Positions 1-6,091 of a stretch of 6,091 bases of DNA are shown one piece after another. The translations under genes and the position numbers were made by a program. This DNA comes from JABDBK01 sp964453575. GTDB lineage: Bacteria; Pseudomonadota; Gammaproteobacteria; DSM-16500. Location of the stretch: NCBI GenBank assembly GCA_964453575.1, contig CAYVRW010000117.1, positions 1 through 6,091 of the forward strand, written 5' to 3'. Under the pieces are notes generated by a model that was given only the letters and a program-made list of their open reading frames with translations, ran no database searches and had not been told where the DNA came from. The stretch's first letter is position 1, and every line of letters begins with the position of its first letter.

Positions 1-2
1 CC

Positions 3-1583
3 GCTGACCGCAAAGTTATCATAGAACAACACAAACGATTTTCACATTCAGCACTATGGCGATTACAGCGTGAATATTTTGACAAAGAGGGCATTAATGC
101 ATGGGTCAATCAAGTTCCCTTTTTTATTACCAGTAATCCCTTCATTGCAAATGCCTATGCACAAATCGTATTTCAGTTTATGCGTGATTGTGTGAAGAAA
201 AATCCCGATGCTAAAAACCATCCGTTTTACATTATGGTTTTAGGAACCGGTTCAGGTCGTTTTAGTTATTATTTTGTTAAAACCTTACTTGAAACCATGA
301 AGCTGCATCAGGTCGATGATATTAAATTTTGTTATGTCATGAGTGATTTCACCAAACATAATATTAAATATTGGGAAACCCATTCTGCATTAAAACCCTA
401 TATTGAAAAGGGTATAGTTGATTTTGCACTTTATGATATGGAAGCCGAGCGGCCCATTACTTTAATCCGTCAAAATATACGTCTTAGCCCTGAAGTTTTA
501 GTGAATCCGCTGATTGTTTTTGCTAATTATATTTTTGATACCATATCGCATGATGCCTTTACTGTACATGAAGGAAAACTTTTTGAACTTTTATTTAGTC
601 TTTCCACTGAAGAAAAAAATATGGAGAATAATCGTCCGGTCGATATGGAAAAAATTGCGGTCGATTACAATGTTCATGAAATTAAAAGTCATTATTACAA
701 TGATCCTGTGTTAGATGCCATCTTGGATGACTATAAGCAAAAATTGCACTCAACCAGCTTTTTATTTCCTATGGGCTCCATCCATGCTATCAAATTCCTT
801 AAAAAATTAGCCAATGATAAATTATTTATTATTTCTACTGACAAAGGATATAGCGCTCTTGAATCGTTAGATAATTTAGGACACCCTGCTATTTCCTGGC
901 ATGGCAGTTTTTCCATGATGGTAAACTTTCATGCTATCAGTGAATACTTTAAAAAAAACGGCGGCGATGCAGTGTTACAAACACCGCGTAGAGGTATTCG
1001 CACTTCCGTATTTACCAGTGGTTTTAAATTAAATGAATTAACTAATACGGCTGCTGAAATCGTCGATAGAGTCGAAAGATTAAGTCCATCGGATTATTTC
1101 ACCTTGCATAGCCGGGTACGAGATCACTTTGAAACCTATGACTTAGATACCCTTGCCGCTCATTTAGAATTTGCAGGCTGGGACCCGCATATTTATTTAA
1201 AAATTAGCCCGCGCATTACTTCACTCATTGCGGAAAGCGATGTGGAAACTTTGCAATTTATGGCAAAAAACATGTCCAGGCTTGCGGCTAATTATTATTA
1301 CATGCCAAAAACCGAATGTATTTTATTCGAAATTGGCGTGTTCTTCCATGCCATCAAAAACTATGCTGAAGCGCTTAATTATTACAAACAAGCTATTGAG
1401 TTTGTGGGCGAACAATTTGGCTTATTTTACAATATGGCTCTTTGTCAGCATCATCTTGGGCTTAATCAAGATGCTCTTGTAACCTTCCAGCGTGCGCTTA
1501 AACTTGATCCTGAGTCGAAAGAGACGACTGAGTGGATTGCGTTTATTGAAAAAGGTGGGGATAAGAAGGAAGAAGGGGTTTAA
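3..1583 (+). CDS. Methyltransferase-fold protein with C-terminal TPR repeats (5' partial)
   Basis: The frame is open without a stop from base 3, and the residues before the first ATG (180) read as normal protein (for example WRLQREYF and PFFITSNPF). The true start is therefore off the left edge; 526 residues are visible. A class I SAM-methyltransferase-like core follows: a glycine-rich GTGSGR loop at visible residues 81-86, an acidic SDFT turn near 115 and an ANYIFDT strand end near 174-180. Later ISTDKGYS and HGSF...NFH segments recall the MidA/DUF185-type methyltransferases. Two TPR units occupy about 439-472 and 473-506, followed by a short lysine/glutamate-rich tail. The acidic residue normally two places before the first glycine of motif I is valine (79), so SAM binding and activity are uncertain. 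The TPRs suggest a protein partner. The substrate is unknown. I recognise the fold, not a specific gene. It is convergent with corA. Confidence 0.8.
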   Translation, partial: ADRKVIIEQHKRFSHSALWRLQREYFDKEGINAWVNQVPFFITSNPFIANAYAQIVFQFMRDCVKKNPDAKNHPFYIMVLGTGSGRFSYYFVKTLLETMKLHQVDDIKFCYVMSDFTKHNIKYWETHSALKPYIEKGIVDFALYDMEAERPITLIRQNIRLSPEVLVNPLIVFANYIFDTISHDAFTVHEGKLFELLFSLSTEEKNMENNRPVDMEKIAVDYNVHEIKSHYYNDPVLDAILDDYKQKLHSTSFLFPMGSIHAIKFLKKLANDKLFIISTDKGYSALESLDNLGHPAISWHGSFSMMVNFHAISEYFKKNGGDAVLQTPRRGIRTSVFTSGFKLNELTNTAAEIVDRVERLSPSDYFTLHSRVRDHFETYDLDTLAAHLEFAGWDPHIYLKISPRITSLIAESDVETLQFMAKNMSRLAANYYYMPKTECILFEIGVFFHAIKNYAEALNYYKQAIEFVGEQFGLFYNMALCQHHLGLNQDALVTFQRALKLDPESKETTEWIAFIEKGGDKKEEGV

Positions 1584-1611
1584 GTACTCACAGTGCTATA
1601 GCTTCTAGTCA

Positions 1612-1646
1612 CCCCGTCCTCCAAACGCTTTTTTTGGAGGAAGGGG
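1612..1646. repeat. GC-rich intergenic inverted repeat (hairpin between convergent genes)
   Basis: The arms 1612-1625 (CCCCGTCCTCCAAA) and 1633-1646 (TTTGGAGGAAGGGG) pair over 14 positions with one mismatch (1616 with 1642) around a 7-base loop. It sits 28 bases after the stop of the methyltransferase-TPR gene and 37 bases beyond the 3' end of corA, so it could end transcripts from both sides. Neither strand has a U-tract after the stem, which argues against a textbook intrinsic terminator. The block is much richer in GC than its surroundings and is followed by more G-rich sequence, including a second GGAGGAA at 1656-1662. A dispersed REP-like palindrome is an equally good reading. Confidence 0.6.
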
Positions 1647-1683
1647 CTGGGGGAAGGAGGAACTCTTCAAAATCAATTAGTTA

Positions 1684-2652
1684 TCACAACCACTTCTTAC
1701 TCTTAAAATACCGATACGGCAAAAACGAAGAAAGAACCATGAGTACAATCGCCATAGGATAACCAACATACCAATTTAACTCCGGCATATGATGAAAATT
1801 CATGCCATAAATACTAGCAATCAACGTAGGCGGTAGAAAAATAACGGCCGCGACAGAAAATATTTTAATAATATTATTCTGTTCTATGTTCACCATGCCC
1901 AGCGTTGCATCTAATAAAAAATTCACTTTATTTGAAAGAAAATTAGCATAATCACTTAACGAATTTAAATCTTTCATAGTCGTTGCAAGTCTGATTTTAT
2001 TTTCTATATCAAAGCTTGCGCCTACAGATTGCTCAAAAAAAACTAATAATCGATTAAACGATGCTAAACTTTCGCGTACTTTTGCACCAAGATCACCGTT
2101 TGAACCTATTTTTTGTAATAAATTTTTATAATTAATAGGCTCATTGCTTTTGTTATGAAATATTCTTTTGGAAATATCATCAAATTTTTGACTCAGTGTT
2201 TCTAAAATATCGGCAAGTCTATCGATGGTTGCTTCATAAAGATCAATAAGCAACTTTTCTGGACTGCATTCACCTGGCGTCATTCTGTGTAATCGTGAGA
2301 TAAACATTTTAAATGAATGGGGTTCAATGTAACGAATCGTGATTAATTTCTTTTCTGATAAAATAAATGTTACAGGATCTGCTTTGGGTTCAGATGACTT
2401 TGAATGCGCAATCATGGTGGCTGTCATGAAAATAGAGCCGGATTCTTTGTATAACCGGCTAGAATGTTCAATACCTTTCATTTCCTTTTTAGTGGGAATA
2501 TCTATTTTTAAATAGTCTTCGATAAAAGATTCTTCTTGCTTTGTAGGTGAAATCAAATCAATCCAAATGGCTTTTTCAATGTCAGCAAAATGGCCAATTC
2601 CTGCTTCGATTGATTCGATTTTATCATTGACAATACTATAGGCAACTATCAT
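1684..2652 (-). CDS. corA: CorA magnesium/cobalt transport protein
   Basis: This is an inner-membrane pentameric channel for Mg2+ uptake, also passing Co2+ and Ni2+ in known family members. The 322-residue product is close to the 316 of E. coli CorA and resembles it throughout. Signs include AIWIDLISP near the N-terminus, a long helical cytoplasmic region, NIEQNNIIKIFSV, then TM1 at about 264-282 ending in the signature YGMN (282-285). The MPEL loop is at 289-292, followed by TM2 (about 295-316) and a basic KSKKWL end. An ATG six bases upstream (2658) is in frame, but AAGG abuts it directly. The ATG at 2652 has AAGGA five bases ahead and aligns with the E. coli start (MLSAFQL), so it was chosen. 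It is the last minus-strand gene here, 63 bases after the hypothetical gene, with a hairpin in its leader. No key residue appears to be missing. Confidence 0.96.
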   Translation of the reverse strand: MIVAYSIVNDKIESIEAGIGHFADIEKAIWIDLISPTKQEESFIEDYLKIDIPTKKEMKGIEHSSRLYKESGSIFMTATMIAHSKSSEPKADPVTFILSEKKLITIRYIEPHSFKMFISRLHRMTPGECSPEKLLIDLYEATIDRLADILETLSQKFDDISKRIFHNKSNEPINYKNLLQKIGSNGDLGAKVRESLASFNRLLVFFEQSVGASFDIENKIRLATTMKDLNSLSDYANFLSNKVNFLLDATLGMVNIEQNNIIKIFSVAAVIFLPPTLIASIYGMNFHHMPELNWYVGYPMAIVLMVLSSFLPYRYFKSKKWL

Positions 2653-2677
2653 GTACATCCTTGAATATGTTTTAAAT

Positions 2678-2708
2678 AAGGTGAATAACCATCATGATTA
2701 TTCACCTT
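2678..2708 (-). terminator. Hairpin between the hypothetical gene and corA; possible terminator or leader element
   Basis: A perfect 11-base inverted repeat, AAGGTGAATAA at 2678-2688 with TTATTCACCTT at 2698-2708, encloses a 9-base loop. On the minus strand it starts 7 bases after the stop of the hypothetical gene and is followed by a modest T-rich stretch (TTATTT). That suggests a weak intrinsic terminator. The stem ends only 25 bases before the corA ATG, leaving little room for a separate corA promoter. It may therefore act as a read-through or attenuating element in a shared transcript. The stem is AT-rich, so strength is uncertain. Confidence 0.5.
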
Positions 2709-2715
2709 GTTGCAC

Positions 2716-3156
2716 TTATACTTTTGCAGTTTCACGCTTTCGTTGATATTCTCCGTCATGCTTAACTTGTATCCATCTACAAAAATCAATCAAAGCTTTT
2801 CGCAAATCTTCGATTTTGGGACAATTTAAGTCAGAACCAACAGGAAAATACCTATCCAAAGCCTCGAAAGGCTCATAACTTGATAAGGCTGCTTTAATAC
2901 CTGGTATCAATCTTCTTGATGAATAAACTAAATCTTTGCTATTTAATATATTGATTAATGCTTCTAATACTTGTTCCTCTTGTAACTTTTCCGGCATTTC
3001 CGATGATATATGCTCTTTAATAGACTTTAACTCTGATGCGGCGGGTTGATTATCATGCTTATCCCATAGCTTAAATTTTTCCAATATAGAAGTAGGTTTA
3101 TCAGGATATTCTTCTCCAACCTTTATAAGTTTATCAATAAGTTCTTGAACTGGCAT
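2716..3156 (-). CDS. Hypothetical protein, 146 aa, soluble and mainly helical
   Basis: I do not recognise this protein. It has 146 residues, begins MPVQELIDKLIK and looks largely alpha-helical and cytoplasmic, with no signal peptide or membrane segment. Visible blocks are a charged N-terminal helix, a lysine/glutamate-rich middle (SIKEHISSEMPEKLQEEQ, about 45-62), a hydrophobic helix (VLEALINIL) and a segment with LIPGIKAAL. Two cysteines lie at 112 and 126, and a strongly charged basic tail (YQRKRETAKV) ends it. An in-frame TTG at 3177 would add seven residues. The ATG at 3156 is preferred because AGGAG (3165-3169) lies eight bases upstream and would fall inside the longer reading frame. It stands 120 bases after the HMG-CoA lyase gene and 63 before corA, apparently its own small unit. 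A lineage-specific or host-interaction protein is possible, but nothing in the sequence proves it. Confidence 0.72.
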   Translation of the reverse strand: MPVQELIDKLIKVGEEYPDKPTSILEKFKLWDKHDNQPAASELKSIKEHISSEMPEKLQEEQVLEALINILNSKDLVYSSRRLIPGIKAALSSYEPFEALDRYFPVGSDLNCPKIEDLRKALIDFCRWIQVKHDGEYQRKRETAKV

Positions 3157-3159
3157 AAC

Positions 3160-3175
3160 GTTAACTCCTGTTAAC
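3160..3175 (-). promoter_or_regulatory. GTTAAC palindrome enclosing the Shine-Dalgarno of the hypothetical gene
   Basis: GTTAAC occurs at 3160-3165 and again at 3170-3175, separated by four bases. Because GTTAAC is itself palindromic, the copies are both direct and inverted repeats. In the transcript they can form a 6-bp stem with AGGA in the loop, so most of the ribosome binding site (AGGAG, eight bases from the ATG at 3156) is in the loop and its last G in the stem. This could modulate translation or be a small operator. It could also be chance in AT-rich DNA. Confidence 0.35.
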
Positions 3176-3180
3176 AAATT

Positions 3181-3230
3181 ATTATCTATAATAAAATATC
3201 TAAGCAGTTATCTTTCTTAAACTCATAACT
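3181..3230 (-). promoter_or_regulatory. AT-rich promoter-like stretch upstream of the hypothetical gene
   Basis: In the 120-base gap after the HMG-CoA lyase gene, the minus strand carries overlapping -10-like hexamers at 3181-3193 (TATTAT, TATAGA, GATAAT). They end a few bases before the GTTAAC palindrome. No convincing -35 box sits at 16-18 bases; TTAAGA farther upstream is the nearest weak candidate. No clear terminator follows the lyase gene, so read-through from the leucine operon remains possible. The rest of the gap (about 3231-3276) is AT-rich with nothing I can name. Confidence 0.25.
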
Positions 3231-3276
3231 ATTAGACACAAAAACATTTAAACAGCTATTGATTTTTATTTCAAGC

Positions 3277-4176
3277 TTAAGATAAACGTGTTGCTAAACT
3301 AACTTTGGAACGGTTCTCTCTTTGTAGATAATTTGTGATAAAACTACCTACTTCAATTAACTTAGGTAAAGCTACGTCTGTTTCAATTCCTAAACCATTT
3401 AACATATATAAAACATCTTCGGTTGCAACATTACCTGTCGCGCCTTTGGCATAAGGACAACCTCCTAAACCTGCCACTGAACAATCTATCGTATGTATGC
3501 CATGCTCGAGCGCGACATAAATATTTGCTAATGCTTGACCATAGGTATCATGAAAATGCACTGCGATAAGATCTTTAGAAATATGTTTTAACACAACATC
3601 TAATAAAAGCTTAGTTGAACCTGGCGTACCTACACCAATCGTATCTCCTAATGAGATTTCATAACAACCTGCTTGCACAAGTTGTTTGGCAATATCTGCA
3701 ACCGCTTTAGGATCAACGTTTCCCTCAAATGGACAACCGAGAACGCATGAAATATAACCTCGCACGCGTATGTTATGTTTGGCTGCAAGACTGGTGATTT
3801 CCTTTATTCGTTCTATACTTTCAGCAACCGTACAATTTGCATTACGCTTACAAAAGGATTCAGAAGGTGTAGTAAAAACAGCAATTTCCTTTACGTGAGC
3901 ATTAAGCGCATTGTCAAACCCTTGTTTGTTAAAAACAATCACAGGATATTGAATATGATTTTGTTTTTTAATGCTCTGAAAGACTTCGGAATGATCGGCC
4001 AATTGAGGTATCCATTTCGGTGACACAAAACTGGTAACCTCGATCACGGACAACCCTGTTTCAGACAAACGATTAATAAAATCGATTTTTACAGGCGTTG
4101 GTATAACTTTGGATTCATTTTGCAATCCATCGCGCGGGCTTACTTCAACGATTTTAACTTTTTTAGGTAATTGCAT
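3277..4176 (-). CDS. mvaB: Hydroxymethylglutaryl-CoA lyase
   Basis: This enzyme cleaves (S)-3-hydroxy-3-methylglutaryl-CoA to acetoacetate and acetyl-CoA, the last step of leucine breakdown, in the cytoplasm. The 299-residue TIM-barrel protein is full length for the bacterial family. It begins with the EVSPRDGLQNE motif: Arg15 and Asp16 match human Arg41 and Asp42. His207 and His209 in VHFHDTYGQ match the metal-ligand histidines 233 and 235. The signature loop AGLGGCPYAKGATGN carries catalytic Cys240 (human 266) and Asn249 (human 275). All equivalents keep a constant offset of 26, so no internal insertion or deletion separates them. The ATG follows the hydratase stop by three bases, with GGGTGA seven bases upstream, so the two genes are probably translationally coupled. 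It is also called liuE in liu operons. Homocitrate synthase and related aldolases share the fold but lack this full Cys loop. Confidence 0.96.
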   Translation of the reverse strand: MQLPKKVKIVEVSPRDGLQNESKVIPTPVKIDFINRLSETGLSVIEVTSFVSPKWIPQLADHSEVFQSIKKQNHIQYPVIVFNKQGFDNALNAHVKEIAVFTTPSESFCKRNANCTVAESIERIKEITSLAAKHNIRVRGYISCVLGCPFEGNVDPKAVADIAKQLVQAGCYEISLGDTIGVGTPGSTKLLLDVVLKHISKDLIAVHFHDTYGQALANIYVALEHGIHTIDCSVAGLGGCPYAKGATGNVATEDVLYMLNGLGIETDVALPKLIEVGSFITNYLQRENRSKVSLATRLS

Positions 4177-4179
4177 GTT

Positions 4180-4971
4180 TCATTCACCCATAAAAATAGG
4201 TTTTCGCTTTTCAATAAATGCCCTAATGCCTTCTTCGCGGTCTTTTGACATTAATGCACGTTCATAACATTCAAACTCGGTCGAAAATCCACTGTTTGTC
4301 ATATTGACTAAATCTGAATTTAACGCCTTTTTCGCTTCACGAACCGCAATAGGCGCATTTTCACAAATTTTATTCGCTGTGATCAACACATCAGACATCA
4401 ATTGTTCGGGTTCACAAACTTTATTAATGATTCCCCAATCATAAGCTGCTTGTGCGCTAAATACTTCGGCTGAAAAAATAAGTTCTTTGGCACGCTTTAA
4501 ACCACAGGCTTTTGGTAAATTTTGCGTGCCTAAAGCACCGGGAATAATACCTAATTTAACTTCGGATTGTGAAAAAATTGCAGTTTTTGCAGCATAGGCA
4601 AAATCACTGGCAAGAATAAGTTCTAAACCGCCGCCAAATGCAGGGCCATTCACGGCACAAATAACAGGTATAGGACAATGCATCATGCTTAATATGGATT
4701 TTCTTAACTGTGAAACTTGTGCTTTCCACATTTCCACCGGCATGTTTTTCCGTTCCTTTAAATCAGCACCCGCACAAAATGCATCATTCTCACCTGTGAC
4801 AATCACACAACGTATTTCGTTAGTCTCATTGGTTAACTCTGTCCAAAGAACATTAAAATCAGCAATCATATCGCTATTGATAGCATTTCTAACCTCAGGA
4901 CGACTTAATGTGACAATAAGAATAAATTTATTATGTCTTTCAATTTGCAGTGAATTAAAGTTAAAGTCCAT
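4180..4971 (-). CDS. liuC: Methylglutaconyl-CoA hydratase (enoyl-CoA hydratase/isomerase family)
   Basis: A crotonase-fold enzyme of 263 residues, predicted to hydrate 3-methylglutaconyl-CoA to HMG-CoA in leucine degradation. CAGADLKER (66-74) is the oxyanion-hole motif in the form typical of human AUH. FGGGLE supplies a second backbone NH and Glu117, and SQSEVKLG supplies Glu137; the two glutamates correspond to the catalytic pair Glu144/Glu164 of rat crotonase. KELIFSA and the EKRKP end also match AUH. One oddity: the usual GGGGTQR or GAGGTQR loop reads GALGTQN, placing Leu147 where a glycine is expected. An in-frame TTG at 5004 would overlap the preceding gene. The ATG at 4971 was chosen because AGGA lies six bases upstream and it follows the liuB stop by one base. 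The operon position between the carboxylase and the lyase supports the specific substrate; by sequence alone a general enoyl-CoA hydratase is possible. Confidence 0.9.
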   Translation of the reverse strand: MDFNFNSLQIERHNKFILIVTLSRPEVRNAINSDMIADFNVLWTELTNETNEIRCVIVTGENDAFCAGADLKERKNMPVEMWKAQVSQLRKSILSMMHCPIPVICAVNGPAFGGGLELILASDFAYAAKTAIFSQSEVKLGIIPGALGTQNLPKACGLKRAKELIFSAEVFSAQAAYDWGIINKVCEPEQLMSDVLITANKICENAPIAVREAKKALNSDLVNMTNSGFSTEFECYERALMSKDREEGIRAFIEKRKPIFMGE

Positions 4972-4972
4972 A

Positions 4973-6091
4973 TTACATCCTAAATATTCCAAACATTGTT
5001 TCAAGAATAGGAGCGTTAAGTGCAGCCGATAGACTAAGTCCTATCACTTTGCGTGTATCCATAGGATCAATGACACCATCATCCCACAAACGCGCACTTG
5101 AATAGTAAGCATGACTTTGTTTGGCATACTGTTCCAGAATAGGTGCTTTTAATGCCGTTTCTTCATCCATACTAAAACTTTCACCTGAACGTTCTTTTTT
5201 TTCTCGAGTAACCTGCGCTAAAACATTCGCAGCCTGTTCACCACCCATAACACCTATGCGTGCGTTGGGCCATATCCATAAAAAACGCGGATCATAAGCA
5301 CGGCCGCACATGGCATAATTACCTGCACCAAAACTGCCGCCAATAATCACGGTAAATTTAGGAACGTTTGCACAAGCCACCGCCATCACTAATTTTGCAC
5401 CGTGTTTCGCAATGCCCTCTGCCTCAAATTTACTGCCTACCATAAATCCTGTGATATTTTGCAAAAACAGCAAAGGAATTTTTCGTTGGCAACAAAGCTC
5501 TATAAAATGCGTGCCTTTGATAGCTGCTTCCGAAAATAAAATACCATTATTGGCAATAATACCTACCGGCATGCCATAGATATGGGCAAAACCACACACT
5601 AGCGTTTTACCATACTGTGCTTTAAATTCATCAAATAACGATGCATCGACGATACGATAAATCACTTCTCTTACATCGAATGGATAACGCGGATCAGCTG
5701 GAATAATGCCATAAAGTTCATGGGGATCTAGCTTAGGTTCTTTTGATTCGCGTACCAGAAGTTTTGGTTCTTTTTTATAATTTAAATTCGCAACTATTTG
5801 CCGTGCTATTCGTAGCGCATGCTCGTCATTTTGGGCATAATAATCGGAAACACCTGATATACGACAATGCACATCCGCACCGCCTAATGCTTCTGCAGTC
5901 ACTACTTCACCGGTCGCAGCTTTCACTAAGGGAGGGCCTGCCAAAAAAATAGTGGCCTGATTACTCACCATGACCGATTCATCTGCCATGGCTGGAACAT
6001 AGGCACCGCCTGCAGTGCAAGATCCCATAACAATCGCAATTTGTGGAATACCTTGTGCTGACATATTGGCTTGATTATAAAATATTCGTCC
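4973..6091 (-). CDS. liuB: Methylcrotonyl-CoA carboxylase beta (carboxyltransferase) subunit, 5' partial
   Basis: The beta subunit transfers CO2 from biotin on the alpha subunit to 3-methylcrotonyl-CoA, giving 3-methylglutaconyl-CoA. The frame stays open to the right edge (GRIFYNQANMSAQG), so the ATG at 6064 is internal and the start lies outside. About 372 of the roughly 535 residues usual for the family are present. The visible part starts in the N-terminal carboxyltransferase subdomain with MGSCTAGGAYVPAMADE and FLAGPPLVKAATGE. A linker at about 104-120 leads to the C-terminal subdomain with FLQNITGFMVG and the methylcrotonyl-type run around GGSFGAGNYAMCGRAYDPRF, then WIWPNARIGVMGGEQAA (about 251-287). 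It ends in DTRKVIGLSLSAALNAPI and FGIFRM, as in known MCC beta subunits, which separates it from propionyl-CoA carboxylase. The codons for the final Arg-Met also supply the AGGA ribosome binding site of liuC. Confidence 0.96.
   Translation of the reverse strand, partial: GRIFYNQANMSAQGIPQIAIVMGSCTAGGAYVPAMADESVMVSNQATIFLAGPPLVKAATGEVVTAEALGGADVHCRISGVSDYYAQNDEHALRIARQIVANLNYKKEPKLLVRESKEPKLDPHELYGIIPADPRYPFDVREVIYRIVDASLFDEFKAQYGKTLVCGFAHIYGMPVGIIANNGILFSEAAIKGTHFIELCCQRKIPLLFLQNITGFMVGSKFEAEGIAKHGAKLVMAVACANVPKFTVIIGGSFGAGNYAMCGRAYDPRFLWIWPNARIGVMGGEQAANVLAQVTREKKERSGESFSMDEETALKAPILEQYAKQSHAYYSSARLWDDGVIDPMDTRKVIGLSLSAALNAPILETMFGIFRM

Noticed and set aside
180..182. ATG at 180 as the start of the methyltransferase-TPR gene
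   Set aside because: The same frame is open to the window edge and encodes plausible protein upstream, with no ribosome binding site before 180 (TTTCAGTTT).
514..1482. Short alternative-frame and antisense open frames within the methyltransferase-TPR gene
   Set aside because: They overlap a long frame with coherent domains; their compositions are those of frame-shifted AT-rich coding sequence.
1595..1602. GCTATAGC palindrome after the methyltransferase-TPR stop
   Set aside because: Only eight bases with no loop or flanking symmetry; not distinguishable from chance.
1584..1683. Insertion-sequence remnant around the GC-rich palindrome
   Set aside because: No transposase fragment and no flanking target-site duplication are visible.
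2653..2658. Upstream ATG as the corA start
   Set aside because: The AAGG Shine-Dalgarno would touch the start codon; the next ATG has correct spacing and matches the E. coli CorA N-terminus.
2659..2715. M-box type magnesium riboswitch upstream of corA
   Set aside because: The whole gap is 57-63 bases with one simple hairpin, far too short for the known M-box fold.
3775..4023. 82-codon plus-strand open frame opposite the HMG-CoA lyase gene
   Set aside because: It lies wholly inside a well-supported gene on the other strand, has no recognisable domain, and is the expected shadow of that gene.
4685..5032. 115-codon plus-strand open frame opposite liuC and the end of liuB
   Set aside because: It is antisense to two clear enzymes with intact motifs; the translation shows no domain and no ribosome binding site was evident.
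5743..5952. 69-codon plus-strand open frame opposite liuB
   Set aside because: It is antisense to the conserved carboxyltransferase coding region, with low-complexity translation and no support.

Overview
The window comes from an AT-rich bacterial chromosome with compact, mostly single-strand coding. The proteins look gammaproteobacterial: the CorA resembles the enterobacterial protein almost end to end, and the leucine-catabolic genes are of the gammaproteobacterial/mitochondrial type. Low GC together with a liu-type leucine operon would fit a Legionellales-like or similar host-associated gammaproteobacterium. That placement is inference, because there is no rRNA or other taxonomic marker here.

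Layout. Positions 3-1583 (+) hold the 3' part of a gene for a methyltransferase-fold protein with C-terminal TPR repeats; its start lies left of the window. A short intergenic spacer with a strong GC-rich hairpin separates it from five convergent genes on the minus strand. Read in their direction of transcription (right to left), these are methylcrotonyl-CoA carboxylase beta subunit (partial, running off the right edge), methylglutaconyl-CoA hydratase, hydroxymethylglutaryl-CoA lyase, an unrecognised 146-residue protein, and the CorA magnesium/cobalt channel.

The first three minus-strand genes form a tight operon with 1- and 3-base gaps. They encode consecutive steps of leucine breakdown: 3-methylcrotonyl-CoA to 3-methylglutaconyl-CoA to HMG-CoA to acetoacetate plus acetyl-CoA. 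The biotin-carrying alpha subunit of the carboxylase, usually encoded between the hydratase and the lyase in liu operons, is absent from that position. The hypothetical gene and corA follow after 120- and 63-base gaps that hold plausible local signals: an AT-rich promoter-like stretch, a palindrome around a Shine-Dalgarno, and a hairpin just before corA.

Two upstream TTG in-frame starts (hypothetical gene and hydratase) and one upstream ATG (corA) were rejected in favour of internal ATGs with well-spaced ribosome binding sites. I see no mobile elements, CRISPR arrays, tRNA or rRNA, and no gene-free stretch longer than about 120 bases. Most of the window is ordinary metabolism and transport. 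I do not see an evident undescribed system; the points most worth checking are the altered motif I of the methyltransferase-TPR protein, the GC-rich intergenic palindrome and the hairpin in front of corA.
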